NCBI GenBank assembly: GCA_963733915.1 | Contig: CAVTEP010000008.1 | Coordinates: 124,001 to 188,000 of the forward strand | Length of the DNA stretch: 64,000 nt | Direction: 5' to 3' | DNA from: Sulfomarinibacter sp963733915 | GTDB lineage: Bacteria > Acidobacteriota > Thermoanaerobaculia > Thermoanaerobaculales > Sulfomarinibacteraceae | Shown: positions 45,073-54,191 of the stretch, piece after piece | Layout: every line of letters starts with the position of its first letter | Numbering within the stretch: the first letter of the stretch is position 1 | Translations under genes and position numbers: made by a program | Notes under the pieces: model-generated | Seen by the model: only the letters and a program-made list of their open reading frames with translations | Told to the model about the DNA's origin: nothing | Database searches by the model: none

Positions 45073-46149
45073 GTGGAGCTTGAACATTATGGTTGGAACG
45101 ATCGATGTGAATCGATCTTTGGTCAATTCCGTCACCGAGACCTGCTTCCCGCCCGAATCATCCGCGTCGATCGCGGTCTGGTGGTGGCGCAAACGAAGCG
45201 CGGAACCGCCACCGCATTTTTAGCGGGGAGTCTGGACCCGGCGGGAGAAGCGGGTCCAGCCGCCGTCGGCGACTGGGTCGCTCTCGACCCGAGCCACGAT
45301 CGCGGGGTGGTTCGCGCAATTCTGCCACGGGCCGGAGTGCTCGCGCGACGTCAACCCGGTTCGGCCGATCTCGAACAGGTGGTGGCCGCAAACGTGGATC
45401 TTGTTCTGGTCGTTGAGTCGCTGGAACGCGGACCGAACCCGAGGCGCATCGAACGGGCGACCGCCCTCGCATGGGATTGCGGCGCAACGCCGGTGGTGGT
45501 CCTCACCAAGTCCGACGTGTGTCCGGACCTCGAGGCGTCGCTGATCAGAGCCCGCGAGGGCGCGCCCTTCTGCGAAGTGTTGACGGTCTCATCGGTGACC
45601 GGTGACGGCATCCAGGAGCTGACCCGACGTCTCACCGTCGGAACGACCTCGGTGCTGCTCGGGACGTCGGGCGTCGGGAAGTCGACCCTCACCAACCGGC
45701 TTCTCGGCGAGGAGAGGTTCGCGGTGGCCGAGGTCCGGGCGAGTGATGGCAAGGGCAGGCACACGACCACCTGTCGCGAGCTGGTATCGATCCCGGGTGG
45801 CGCCTGTCTGATCGACACCCCCGGTGTCCGGGAGCTGGGTCTGTGGCTCGCCCCCGACGCCGTCGATTCGGCGTTTCCGGACATCGCGGAAGCGGCGCGA
45901 CGCTGTCGGTTCAGCGACTGTCGCCACGAATCGGAGCCCGATTGCGCGGTTCGGTCGGACGTCGAGATGGGCGTCATCGATGCGGGCCGTCTCGCGAGCT
46001 TTCATCGGCTCCGTCGCGAGGCCGAAAACCTCGAATTGCGCCGTGATGTGACCAGGCGGTACGAAGTGCGGGCGAGGGAACGCAGCTTTGGCAAAATGGC
46101 GCGGGAGGCAATCAACCGGAAATACAACCAGAGCAAGAGAACGCGCTGA
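45073..46149 (+). CDS. rsgA: Ribosome small subunit-dependent GTPase A (RsgA/YjeQ)
   Basis: 358 residues from GTG 45073 (AGGAG 7 nt upstream). The circularly permuted GTPase order is clear: G4 TKSD, G5 (LTVSSVTGDG), then G1 GTSGVGKST from residue 197, then G3 DTPGVREL. The N-terminal OB-fold precedes it (RIIRVDRGLVVAQTKRGTAT). The C-terminal zinc knuckle is CRFSDCRHESEPDC, giving the Cys-Cys-His-Cys pattern. The protein acts in late 30S subunit maturation. Isolated between the mannosidase and the oligopeptidase. Confidence 0.95.
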   Translation: MELEHYGWNDRCESIFGQFRHRDLLPARIIRVDRGLVVAQTKRGTATAFLAGSLDPAGEAGPAAVGDWVALDPSHDRGVVRAILPRAGVLARRQPGSADLEQVVAANVDLVLVVESLERGPNPRRIERATALAWDCGATPVVVLTKSDVCPDLEASLIRAREGAPFCEVLTVSSVTGDGIQELTRRLTVGTTSVLLGTSGVGKSTLTNRLLGEERFAVAEVRASDGKGRHTTTCRELVSIPGGACLIDTPGVRELGLWLAPDAVDSAFPDIAEAARRCRFSDCRHESEPDCAVRSDVEMGVIDAGRLASFHRLRREAENLELRRDVTRRYEVRARERSFGKMAREAINRKYNQSKRTR

Positions 46150-46247
46150 CAGTAACCCTGAATCTCAAAACGCGTAGGATAGGGGAGGCGTGGACGGGGA
46201 TACGGCTGTGTCGCCGCCCGCCGAAGGTTTTCGAAGGGGGTATCACG

Positions 46248-48200
46248 ATGCCAGTACTCGATCGACACTATTGGGGCAAATCCGTCGGGTGGACCGTCAC
46301 GGCGCTGTTGTTGGTGGCCGCCGTCCCGGTCGCCGCCGACAATCTGCAGGCCGATCTGCCGGTGGTCACGCCCGACGCCAACATGAGCCGCGCCGCCATA
46401 CCGGATGTCTACACCTGGGATCTGCGGCCGCTGTTTGCGTCGGACGAGGCCTGGGATGCGGCACGTTTGAAGCTGCTCGCCGAGATCCCGGGTCTCGCGA
46501 GATACGAGGGCAAGCTGGCCGATCCAGCCGCCCTCAACGCCTGCCTCGAGCTCTATTTCGCGCTCCACCTCGAGGCCAACTTCGTCACTCTTTACGCCAA
46601 CCTTCGCCAAAGCACGGCGCTGACGGACGAGACCGCCAACGCCATGGTCCAGCGCAGCCTGGCCGCGATGGACGAGCTGATGATCGCGGCCGCATTTATC
46701 CGCCGCGAGATCCTGACCCTGCCTGCCGAGAGCCTCGTCGCGGCCTACGCCGCCGAACCGGCGCTGGTTGAGTACCGCCCATATCTCGACAATCTGCGCC
46801 GCCGGGCGGGTCGGCTGTTGTCGCCCGACGCCGAACGCGCGCTGGCCTTGCTTGGCGATAATCTGTGGGCCGAGATCGACCTCAACGAAATCCCGTCGGC
46901 GGTCGAAGATGTATACGGCGCGTTGATGAGCGACATCCCGTGGCCCGAGATCACCGACGGGCGGGGCGAGAAGGTGCAGCTCACGCTGTCCAACTACTCT
47001 CGATACCGGGCGTCGGCGAATCGCGACGTCCGGAGGGGAGCGGTCGACGCTCTGTTTGGCACCCTCCGCCAGTACCAGCACGCGCTCGCCGCGACCCTCG
47101 CCGGCCAGTTCGAGCTCGACGTCGCCCTGGCCCGCGCCCGCGGCTACGACACCGCCCTCGAGGCCTATCTCGACAAGGACGATATCGCGGTCGCCGTCTA
47201 TGACAACCTGGTGGCGACGATCAACGCCAATCTGCCGCTGCTCCACCGCTATGTCGAGCTGCGCAAGAAGGCGCTCGGGCTCGAGGACATCCACATCTAC
47301 GATCTCTACATCCCGATGACCGCGGGTGTTGCGGTCGAGGTGCCCTTTACCGACGCCCGAAGCATGATCCTTGCCGCGCTTCAACCGCTTGGCCCGGACT
47401 ACGCCGCAGTTCTCGCCGAGGGTCTCGATCCGGCCAGCGGCTGGATGGACCTCTACCCGCACAAGGACAAACGGAGCGGGGCCTTTTCGTCGAGCGTCTA
47501 CGGACCGCATCCCTACGTCTTCATGAACTACCAGAATTCGCTCGACGACATGTCGACCCTGGCGCACGAGTTCGGCCACGCGCTACACTCGGACCTCGCC
47601 ATGAAAACTCAACCCTATCCGAGCTTCCGCTACCCGCCGTTCCTGGCCGAGGTCGCCTCGACCTGCAACGAATCGCTGTTGTCGGACTACCTCGTTGCCA
47701 ATGCCACCGATCCGGCCGAAAAAACGGCGCTGTTGGTCGAACGGCTGGAGACGATCCGCACCACCATTTTCCGTCAGACGATGTTTGCGGAGTTCGAGCG
47801 AAGGGTTCACGGGTATGTCGAGGACGGGACCCCGGTGACCGCGGCCCTGCTCGAGGCCACCTACCGTGACCTGATCGAGCGCTACTACGGCCCCGGCTTT
47901 ACGGTCGATCCAGATGACGGGATGGAGTGGGCCTACATCCCGCACTTCTATTACAAGTACTACGTCTTCTCCTATGCCACCGGGTTGGCCAGCGGCATCG
48001 CGATCGCCGACCGGGTCACGACCCTCGGCGAGCCGGCCGCCGCAGCCTTCCTCGGCATGCTGGCCGGTGGTGCGTCGGCGCCGCCGCTCGAGCTGCTCGC
48101 CGGAGCGGGGGTCGACCTCACCAAGCCGGACGCCCTGGCCGCCGCCATGAAGACCTTCGAGGCGACCCTCGACGAGGTCGAGACGCTGATGGGCGAGTAG
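46248..48200 (+). CDS. pepF: Oligoendopeptidase F family (M3B) metallopeptidase, exported
   Basis: 650 residues. An N-terminal signal (GWTVTALLLVAAVPVAADN) makes this an exported variant; classic PepF is cytoplasmic. Zinc ligands are H440-E-F-G-H444 in STLAHEFGHALHS, with the third ligand Glu in FLAEVASTCNESLLSDYL. The N-terminal helical domain (ETANAMVQRSLAAMDELMIA) and the C-terminal YIPHFYYKYYVFSYATGLA are characteristic. It degrades oligopeptides of about 7-17 residues. With the M1, M19 and M28 enzymes it adds to an exported peptide-degrading set. Confidence 0.93.
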   Translation: MPVLDRHYWGKSVGWTVTALLLVAAVPVAADNLQADLPVVTPDANMSRAAIPDVYTWDLRPLFASDEAWDAARLKLLAEIPGLARYEGKLADPAALNACLELYFALHLEANFVTLYANLRQSTALTDETANAMVQRSLAAMDELMIAAAFIRREILTLPAESLVAAYAAEPALVEYRPYLDNLRRRAGRLLSPDAERALALLGDNLWAEIDLNEIPSAVEDVYGALMSDIPWPEITDGRGEKVQLTLSNYSRYRASANRDVRRGAVDALFGTLRQYQHALAATLAGQFELDVALARARGYDTALEAYLDKDDIAVAVYDNLVATINANLPLLHRYVELRKKALGLEDIHIYDLYIPMTAGVAVEVPFTDARSMILAALQPLGPDYAAVLAEGLDPASGWMDLYPHKDKRSGAFSSSVYGPHPYVFMNYQNSLDDMSTLAHEFGHALHSDLAMKTQPYPSFRYPPFLAEVASTCNESLLSDYLVANATDPAEKTALLVERLETIRTTIFRQTMFAEFERRVHGYVEDGTPVTAALLEATYRDLIERYYGPGFTVDPDDGMEWAYIPHFYYKYYVFSYATGLASGIAIADRVTTLGEPAAAAFLGMLAGGASAPPLELLAGAGVDLTKPDALAAAMKTFEATLDEVETLMGE

Positions 48201-48223
48201 GGGACACAACCAATTCCAGCGGA

Positions 48224-48272
48224 TTTTTTAGCTTCGCCGCCCTCGCTACGAAACCCACTGAGGCAAGCGGGT
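48224..48272. repeat. Possible fragment of the palindrome-associated repeat
   Basis: GCTTCGCCGCCCTCGCTACG followed by AAACCCACTGAG resembles the complement of the sequence next to the 42-bp palindrome (GCCTCGCCGTCCTCGCGACG then AAACCCGGTGAG). It ends in GCGGGTGAG. Similarity is partial. Confidence 0.35.
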
Positions 48273-48298
48273 GAGTACACAACGACGAGGAGAACGAC

Positions 48299-49003
48299 AT
48301 GCAGCTCGCGACGGACGGACGTTTTGTCATCACCGGTGCGGCCGGTGGCATCGCCGACGCCATCATCACCACCTTTGCCGAAGCGGGGGCGCAGCTCGCG
48401 CTGGTGGATGTCGACCTGACTCGAGTGCGCGAACGGGCGCGCGCTCACGATGCGGCGGCCATCGAGGCCGATTTGACCGACCCCGACGCCGTCGCAGCCA
48501 TGGTCCGCGATGCGTGCAGCGCGCTCGGCGGCATCGATGGCCTCATCCACACTACCGGCGGCTTTGCCATGGCCGCGGCGCACGAAACCGGGGAGGACCT
48601 CTACCAGCGGATGTTCGACCTCAACGTGCGCACGTTGGTGGTCACCGCGGGCGCCGTGCTGCCGGGCTTCCTCGAACAGGGGCACGGTTTCCTGGCCGCG
48701 TTCTCAGCGGCGCCCGCGTGGCACCGGTCGGGTGGCGCCGGGATGAGCGCCTACGCGGCGGCCAAGGCGGCGGTTGCCGCCTATCTGCATGCGGTGCAGG
48801 CCGAGGCCGGTGGTCGCGGCGTCTCGACCGTCGTCGTCTACCCGATGGGCGTGGTCGACACCCCGGGCAATCGCCACGCCATGCCGGATGCGGACCGGTC
48901 GTCGTGGATCGACCCACGGCTGATCGGCCGCGCGTTGCTCCTCGCCGCGACCACCGGCCCAGGCGGCCGGGTCGGCGATCTCCCCGTGTTTCCTGCCGGC
49001 TGA
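48299..49003 (+). CDS. Short-chain dehydrogenase/reductase
   Basis: 234 residues from ATG 48299 (GAGGAG upstream). Rossmann motif TGAAGGIADA (residues 13-22, T-G-x3-G-x-G pattern), Asp in LVDVD for the adenine ribose (NAD preference is likely), the Asn position reading TTGGF where NNAG is usual, active-site Tyr-Lys in YAAAK. The Ser of the catalytic set falls in AFSAAPAW. Substrate unknown. It lies 98 bp after pepF with a repeat-like piece between (48224-48272). Confidence 0.85.
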   Translation: MQLATDGRFVITGAAGGIADAIITTFAEAGAQLALVDVDLTRVRERARAHDAAAIEADLTDPDAVAAMVRDACSALGGIDGLIHTTGGFAMAAAHETGEDLYQRMFDLNVRTLVVTAGAVLPGFLEQGHGFLAAFSAAPAWHRSGGAGMSAYAAAKAAVAAYLHAVQAEAGGRGVSTVVVYPMGVVDTPGNRHAMPDADRSSWIDPRLIGRALLLAATTGPGGRVGDLPVFPAG

Positions 49004-49088
49004 AAGCCAACTGGTTCGACAGATACCTGGGACCGGTCAACTGACGAAAACTCCGCGTAACCTGATACCGTACTTCGTAGGGTGCGGC

Positions 49089-49742
49089 ATGACGACATCA
49101 GAACCTGAATTCGACCGGGACGAGCGGGCGCAGCCCGGCGGCGAGTACGAGAGCCACCCACGCGAGATCGCCACGGATATCGTCGAGCGCTGCGGTGACG
49201 ACGTGTCGGTTGAGACTCCGTCCGCGGAGGAGCTTTTTCCCCTCGTCTACGATGAGATGAGGAGAATCGCCGGCAGGTTCATGAGCCGTGAGACTCCGGG
49301 TCACACCCTGCAACCGACCGCGCTTGTCCACGAGGCCTATTTGAAGCTCGTGGACCAGACCCGGGCGTCGTGGCAGGGTCGAACCCACTTTCTGGCCGTC
49401 GGCGCGAGGGTCATGCGCCGGCTCCTGATCAACTACGCGCGCGATCGAGCGGCGGTCAAACGGGGCAGGAGCTGGGAACGCGTCGCACTGACCGCCGCTC
49501 TGACCAGTCCGGGACGAGAGCTCTTCGATTTCGAGCAGCTGTTGTCGTTGAACCGGGCGGTCGACAAACTCGCCGAGCTGGATGACCGCCAGGCGGCGGT
49601 CGTGACCATGCGGTTCTTCGGCGGTCTCACGATCGACCAGATCGCGCAGGTGCTCGAGGTGTCGCCGAGGACGGTCAACAACGACTGGCTCCATGCACGG
49701 GTGTGGCTCTTCCGGGAGCTGGTCGGGGAGCCGGAAGAATGA
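49089..49742 (+). CDS. ECF sigma factor, Sig-70_X6 (TIGR02999-like) type
   Basis: 217 residues. After a ~50-residue variable N-terminus, region 2 begins ELFPLVYDEMRRIAGRFM and contains the type-specific HTLQPTALVHEAYLKLVDQ. Region 4 is DDRQAAVVTMRFFGGLTIDQ then IAQVLEVSPRTVNNDW, the helix-turn-helix for -35 recognition. This subgroup is common in Acidobacteriota and Planctomycetes and is often encoded with Ser/Thr kinases, thought to replace anti-sigma control. The stop overlaps the kinase start by 4 nt (ATGA), which supports a functional pair. Confidence 0.93.
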   Translation: MTTSEPEFDRDERAQPGGEYESHPREIATDIVERCGDDVSVETPSAEELFPLVYDEMRRIAGRFMSRETPGHTLQPTALVHEAYLKLVDQTRASWQGRTHFLAVGARVMRRLLINYARDRAAVKRGRSWERVALTAALTSPGRELFDFEQLLSLNRAVDKLAELDDRQAAVVTMRFFGGLTIDQIAQVLEVSPRTVNNDWLHARVWLFRELVGEPEE

Positions 49743-52105
49743 CGGTTGCAGACCACCGGCGGGCAAAAAAGATATTTGCCTGTGCCAAGGGGCTCGAGAC
49801 GGCTGAGAGATTGGAGTTCCTCGAAAAGTCCTGCGAGGGAGACGCGGCGCTTCGTCGCGAGCTCGAGGTCCTGCTGGAGCTCGACGAGGAGTTGGAACGT
49901 GCCGCACGGGCGGCTGCCAATCCGACCGAGATCGGAAACTTTCAGGTGTTGCGGCGTCTGGGAGAGGGTGGGATGGGGGAGGTCTGGGAGGCCGAGCAGC
50001 AGACGCCGGTCCGCCGTCGGGTGGCGTTGAAGCTGGTCAAGTGGGGGATGGACACGAGGCAGGTCCTCGCCCGGTTCGAGATCGAACGCCAGGCGCTCGC
50101 CCTGATGAGCCACCCGAACATCGCGATGGTCTACGAGGCAGGGGCGACCGACGACGGACGACCTTACTTCGCGATGGAGTTTGTCGACGGTCCGAACATC
50201 ATCGAGTACTGCGACGAGAACTGTCTTCCCATCCTCGATCGCCTCGAGCTCTTTACACAGGTGTGCTCCGGCGTTCAACACGCGCACCAGAAGGGGGTGA
50301 TCCACCGCGATCTCAAACCCTCGAATGTGCTGGTCTCGTCTGAAGACGGGGCGCCGGTGCCCAAGATCATCGATTTCGGGATTGCCAAGGCGATCTCACG
50401 TCGGCTTGCGGAATTCACGATATTCACCGAGATGGGACAATGGATCGGGACCCCGGAGTACATGAGCCCGGAGCAGGCCGAGGTGACAGGCAGTGATGTC
50501 GATACCCGGACCGATGTGTACTCGCTCGGTGTCCTCTTGTACGAGCTGATCGCCGGCGCCCCGCCCGTCGACGGCAAAGAGCTCCGCGATGCAGGCTTTG
50601 ACGAAATGCGGCGGCGGATCCGTGAGGATGATCCACCCAAGCCGAGCACGCGGGTGAGTCGTATGGGTCCCGCGTCGGTTGTGGCCGCGGCCAGGCGGCG
50701 GACCGACGCCACGGGTCTCATGAGGGAGCTTCGGGGCGACCTCGACTGGATTGTTCTCAAGGCTCTCGAGAAGGACCGCTCGCGGCGTTACGGATCGCCG
50801 GCGGAGTTCGCCCAGGACATAGCCCGGCACCTGCGGCACGAACCGGTCTCCGCCGGTCCACCGAGCGCGATCTACAGGATCCGAAAGTACGTTCGAAGAA
50901 ATCGCCTCGCGGTGGCTGCCAGCTCGCTCGTCGTCGCGGCCTTGCTGGCGGCGATCGTGGGCACGACTCTGGGAATGCAACGCGCACGCAGGGAGGCAGC
51001 TACCGCGCGCCGCGTCGCCAAGTTCCTGGAGACGACGATCATCGATCTGAGCCCGCGTTCGCGGGGAGGTCAGACCTCGAGCCCACGGGAGATCCTGGAT
51101 CGCGGGTTCCAACGGGTCCAGGTCGAGCTCGCGGACGAACCGCTGGAACGCGCACGAATCATGACGGCTCTCGGCGTCGCCTATGGTGGTCTCGGCGAGT
51201 ACGGTCGGGCGCGGCCGTTGTTGGAAAAATCGGCGACGATTCGGCGCGAGCAGCTGGGCTCACGTCACCCCGACTATGCGACGAGTCTGTTTCACCTCGG
51301 GGACCTGTTGTTCGATCTCGGGGATGACGAGGAGGCACGGCTCGTCCACACCGAGGCATTGTCGATCCGGGAAGAGATCCTCCCCCCCGGCCACCCGACA
51401 ACCATCATGAGTGTGGAACGGGTCGCCATCGCACTGTATTTGACCGGCGATTGCAGACAAGCGCTGACCATGATCGAGCGGGCTGCGTCGATGGCCGAAA
51501 ACGGCGGCGGAAAAGACGATCCCGGCGTCGAGAGTGCTCTGGCAGCGTGCGGGGCGATTGCAGTTTCGTGTCAGGACCACGATTTGGCGCGCTCGCTACT
51601 CGAACGAACCGGGGTGGTGCGTGGGGCCTTTGCAGGCCCGGACTCTTTCACCGAGATGAGAACACTCCTGGACTATGCGGCGACCCTCGATTGGCTTGGC
51701 GAGTACAACCAAGCGCTCCCGTATGCGGAGGGGGCCTTGGCCATCTGGGAGAATCTCGACGGGCCCGAGGACAGCAGTTATTTTTCCGCTGTCGGCATCG
51801 CTGCAGCGGTCAACCTCCATACCGGCCGACTGGGGGTGGCTCGGGAGCAGCTCGAGCGCTTGCTGGCGGCGGAGCCGGGATTCATCGAAGCGTTTCCGGA
51901 TTTCGAGATTGTCCTCTACAACCTGGCGGCCGTCCTCGCCCTTCAGGGAGAATCCGAAGCCGCCCTACGCCGGCTCCGCGAGGCCCTCGATCAAGGCTTC
52001 GCGCACAAGGTCATCATCGACGACCCGGCCTTCGACTCGCTGCGCGGCGACCCCGAATTCGAGGCCATCGTCGCCGAGGTCAAGCGAAGGTCGGCATCGC
52101 CTTGA
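49739..52105 (+). CDS. Transmembrane Ser/Thr kinase with TPR domain, coupled to the ECF sigma factor
   Basis: 788 residues from ATG 49739 overlapping the sigma stop. An N-terminal ~55-residue region (RAKKIFACAKGLETAERLEF) typical of sigma-linked kinases precedes the kinase: LGEGGMGEVWEAEQ, VALKLVKWGMDT, MSHPNIAMVYEAG, HRDLKPSNVL, IIDFGIAKAI and GTPEYMSPEQAE. A membrane helix (LAVAASSLVVAALLAAIVGT) is followed by TPRs (LGVAYGGLGEYGRARPLLEK, GSRHPDYATSLF). The kinase probably phosphorylates the sigma factor or a partner; the TPR part lies outside the cytoplasm as sensor. Confidence 0.93.
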   Translation: MTVADHRRAKKIFACAKGLETAERLEFLEKSCEGDAALRRELEVLLELDEELERAARAAANPTEIGNFQVLRRLGEGGMGEVWEAEQQTPVRRRVALKLVKWGMDTRQVLARFEIERQALALMSHPNIAMVYEAGATDDGRPYFAMEFVDGPNIIEYCDENCLPILDRLELFTQVCSGVQHAHQKGVIHRDLKPSNVLVSSEDGAPVPKIIDFGIAKAISRRLAEFTIFTEMGQWIGTPEYMSPEQAEVTGSDVDTRTDVYSLGVLLYELIAGAPPVDGKELRDAGFDEMRRRIREDDPPKPSTRVSRMGPASVVAAARRRTDATGLMRELRGDLDWIVLKALEKDRSRRYGSPAEFAQDIARHLRHEPVSAGPPSAIYRIRKYVRRNRLAVAASSLVVAALLAAIVGTTLGMQRARREAATARRVAKFLETTIIDLSPRSRGGQTSSPREILDRGFQRVQVELADEPLERARIMTALGVAYGGLGEYGRARPLLEKSATIRREQLGSRHPDYATSLFHLGDLLFDLGDDEEARLVHTEALSIREEILPPGHPTTIMSVERVAIALYLTGDCRQALTMIERAASMAENGGGKDDPGVESALAACGAIAVSCQDHDLARSLLERTGVVRGAFAGPDSFTEMRTLLDYAATLDWLGEYNQALPYAEGALAIWENLDGPEDSSYFSAVGIAAAVNLHTGRLGVAREQLERLLAAEPGFIEAFPDFEIVLYNLAAVLALQGESEAALRRLREALDQGFAHKVIIDDPAFDSLRGDPEFEAIVAEVKRRSASP

Positions 52106-52261
52106 GATGCGATTCCTCGTAAAATGCGATCATGCACTGGGGAAGTGTCGGAAAATGAGACAACCTGTCCCCGCCGAACGCGTTCTCTCGGCTCTGACGC
52201 CGTCGAGATTGGGTGAAATCCTGGCATCGATGTTGCGCATCGTCAGTGTTGGAGGAGCACG

Positions 52262-52309
52262 ATGGTTTGTTTCGCATCAAAAGTACACCCCTGGCGGCGC
52301 CAAGCATGA
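52262..52309 (+). CDS. Possible 15-residue leader peptide upstream of the pilin-like gene
   Basis: ATG 52262 follows GGAGGAG by 4 nt, the best ribosome binding site in this stretch. The frame reads MVCFASKVHPWRRQA and stops at TGA 52307-52309, which overlaps the pilin ATG (52306) as ATGA. A short upstream frame of this kind could couple translation to the pilin gene. Alternatively an indel hides a longer pilin N-terminus. Confidence 0.3.
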   Translation: MVCFASKVHPWRRQA

Positions 52310-52875
52310 AGCTCAGCTCGAATTCGAACCGGACACGAGATTCCGGGTTTTCGCTGACCGAGTTGCTGGTCGTCGTGGCCGTCATCGGCATCCTTTCAGC
52401 AATCGTCATCCCGAGTATGCTGGACAAGCTCCATAAAGCCCGCCTCGCTCGGTGCATGGTCGAGCTTCGTGGAATTCAGGCGGGACTGCATCTGGCGGCG
52501 GAACCCGGCATCCTCTTTCCCGACGCCACCACCTTTTGGAGCACCGTTTTCCCGGCCGCCAGGCCGGGTCCCTATTACTATCTGGCCGACGCCGAGGACC
52601 CGAATGCCGGACATGGAAACGATCTCGATGGATTCGACGAGCAGAATCAGGGAAACGGCGGTAAACGCACCGCGAAGGACATTAAATTCGTACTGATCTG
52701 CCAGCACGACCATGCAAATCTTTGCTGGTATGTCTACATCGAGGACGAGGGTCCGCCGCTGCTCGCGAGCGCCGACAACAACCCGGGATACGAGAAATTC
52801 ATCAAGTGGGAGGAGGGCCGTGCGCCCGGCGGCCAGGGTGGTGGCAAGGGCGGTAAGGGTGGTGGCAAGAAATAG
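52306..52875 (+). CDS. Type IV pilin-like (pseudopilin) protein with Gly/Lys tail
   Basis: 189 residues from ATG 52306. A 14-residue positively charged leader ends in SG, followed by the class III signal FSLTELLVVVAVIGILSAIV with Glu at +5, cleaved by prepilin peptidase. The globular part has two Cys pairs and a beta-rich sheet (KFVLICQHDHANLCWYVYIE). The last 20 residues are Gly/Lys only (GGQGGGKGGKGGGKK), unusual for a pilin. A longer frame from 52213 would place an implausible leader, so 52306 is preferred even though its own ribosome binding site is poor. It follows the sigma/kinase pair on the same strand, 200 bp on. Confidence 0.75.
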   Translation: MKLSSNSNRTRDSGFSLTELLVVVAVIGILSAIVIPSMLDKLHKARLARCMVELRGIQAGLHLAAEPGILFPDATTFWSTVFPAARPGPYYYLADAEDPNAGHGNDLDGFDEQNQGNGGKRTAKDIKFVLICQHDHANLCWYVYIEDEGPPLLASADNNPGYEKFIKWEEGRAPGGQGGGKGGKGGGKK

Positions 52876-52964
52876 TCCTCCGATCGAAGGAGGGATCTGC
52901 TCCGATGAATCACCGGTAGCGGGGTACGCTCGGTGGCCACGGATGGCGAGAGAAGGACATTTCG

Positions 52965-53552
52965 ATGATTGATTCGGCAGAAACTGTGAGCTCAACTTCT
53001 CATCCGCGCTTCAGGAGAAGGAAATACCTCATCGATCGCCGAGGCCAGTTGCTGGCAACCGCCAAGATTGCGGGCCTCGTGGCCGTGCTGCTGGTGCTCC
53101 TGAACCTCGTGTACTCCCTTTGGAGCTCGATAGAGACACGGGAAATCGTTGTGTCCAACCCCCAGCTGTCAGAAAAGATGGAGGCCATCGATCGGCGAGG
53201 GGCCCTCGCCCTCGCGACGGTTTCGATTTCGGTGTTCGCGGTTGTTGTAGCGCGTTCGATCATGTTGACGCACCGTACGGCAGGCGCAGCCTTCAACATT
53301 TGCAGATGTCTCGACAGCGTTGCATCCGGTAGTTACCAGACGACATTGCGGCTGCGAAAAAAGGACAACTTGCGGAACCTCGAAGCTCCATTCAACACGA
53401 TGGTGCAGTCTCTCAGAAGCAGAGCTGCGGACGATCGCGATGCTCTTTCGGCCCTGGCGACGCAAATCGAAGCCCTCGGTCACGCCGACCTGGCGGATAC
53501 GGTCCGCAAGCTGGCAGAAGACAAGGGGCAGCTCGTTGACCCACCGGCATGA
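52965..53552 (+). CDS. Membrane protein with two helices and HAMP-like region, no output domain
   Basis: 195 residues from ATG 52965 (AGAAGGA upstream). Basic N-terminus (HPRFRRRKYLIDRRGQ), first helix AGLVAVLLVLLNLVYSLW, short outer loop of ~30 residues, second helix ALATVSISVFAVVVARSIML, then a HAMP-like region (RCLDSVASGSYQTTLRLRKK) and a helical tail (APFNTMVQSLRSRAADDRDA). Length and layout match small chemoreceptor-like proteins without a signalling tip. Placed after the pilin-like gene, it may take part in assembly or sensing for the pilus-like structure. Confidence 0.65.
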   Translation: MIDSAETVSSTSHPRFRRRKYLIDRRGQLLATAKIAGLVAVLLVLLNLVYSLWSSIETREIVVSNPQLSEKMEAIDRRGALALATVSISVFAVVVARSIMLTHRTAGAAFNICRCLDSVASGSYQTTLRLRKKDNLRNLEAPFNTMVQSLRSRAADDRDALSALATQIEALGHADLADTVRKLAEDKGQLVDPPA

Positions 53553-53583
53553 ACTGAAGCTGATATCCGCCCCGATCCCTCCA

Positions 53584-54189
53584 TCAATCCTTCGGCAGCC
53601 TGGGCATCGCTACGAAACCCTCGAGCCCTTCCACCTTCTCGAGCCAAGCGCGGACCTGCGGGTAGGCCCCGAGGTCGATGCCGCCCTCGTCGGCAACGGC
53701 GATATAGCTGTAGCAGGCGACGTCGGCCAGGGTCGCGGCGTCTCCCACCAGCCATGGGCAGGTTGCGAGGTGGGCGTCCATCACAGCCAACAGCGCCTCG
53801 CTGGTGCTGCGGGCCAGATCATAGTCGAAATCCCGACCGAAGGCCTTGATGACGCGGGCGCGGGCGGGCCCCAGGAAGAGCGGTCCGGCGGCGGTCGCCA
53901 GCCACTCGTAAACGTGGGCCCGGGCGACCGGATCGGCCGGCAGGTAGCTGTGGTGGGTGTCGTACTTCTCTGCCAGATAGAGCAGGATCGCATTGGAGTC
54001 GCGCACGACCACATCGCCGTCCTGCAGAACCGGTATCTGACCGAAGGGGTTGAGCTTGAGATACTCGGGTGACTTCTGCGCCTTGGTCCGGGTGTCGATC
54101 GCCTCGAGCACGAGTGGGATCTGCAGGAGGCCGCACAGCAGCCTGACCTTGTGACAGTGACCGGAGTACTCGGAGTCGTAGAGCTTCAT
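53584..54189 (-). CDS. Glutathione S-transferase family protein
   Basis: 201 residues. The thioredoxin-like N-domain begins MKLYDSEYSGHCHKVRLLCG with a Ser at the catalytic position, cis-Pro in FGQIPVLQDGD and DSNAILLYLAEKY for the gamma-glutamyl site. The helical C-domain includes the N-capping motif TLADVACYSY. Probably conjugation or glutathione-dependent reduction. It starts 2 bp after the stop of the arylsulfotransferase-like gene and is therefore its operon partner. Confidence 0.9.
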   Translation of the reverse strand: MKLYDSEYSGHCHKVRLLCGLLQIPLVLEAIDTRTKAQKSPEYLKLNPFGQIPVLQDGDVVVRDSNAILLYLAEKYDTHHSYLPADPVARAHVYEWLATAAGPLFLGPARARVIKAFGRDFDYDLARSTSEALLAVMDAHLATCPWLVGDAATLADVACYSYIAVADEGGIDLGAYPQVRAWLEKVEGLEGFVAMPRLPKD

Positions 54190-54191
54190 CG

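Noticed and set aside
46002..47579. 525-codon open frame antisense to the pepF gene
   Set aside because: Shadow frame caused by high GC. The sense strand carries a clear M3B peptidase with HEFGH; the antisense protein has no recognisable motif and no ribosome binding site.
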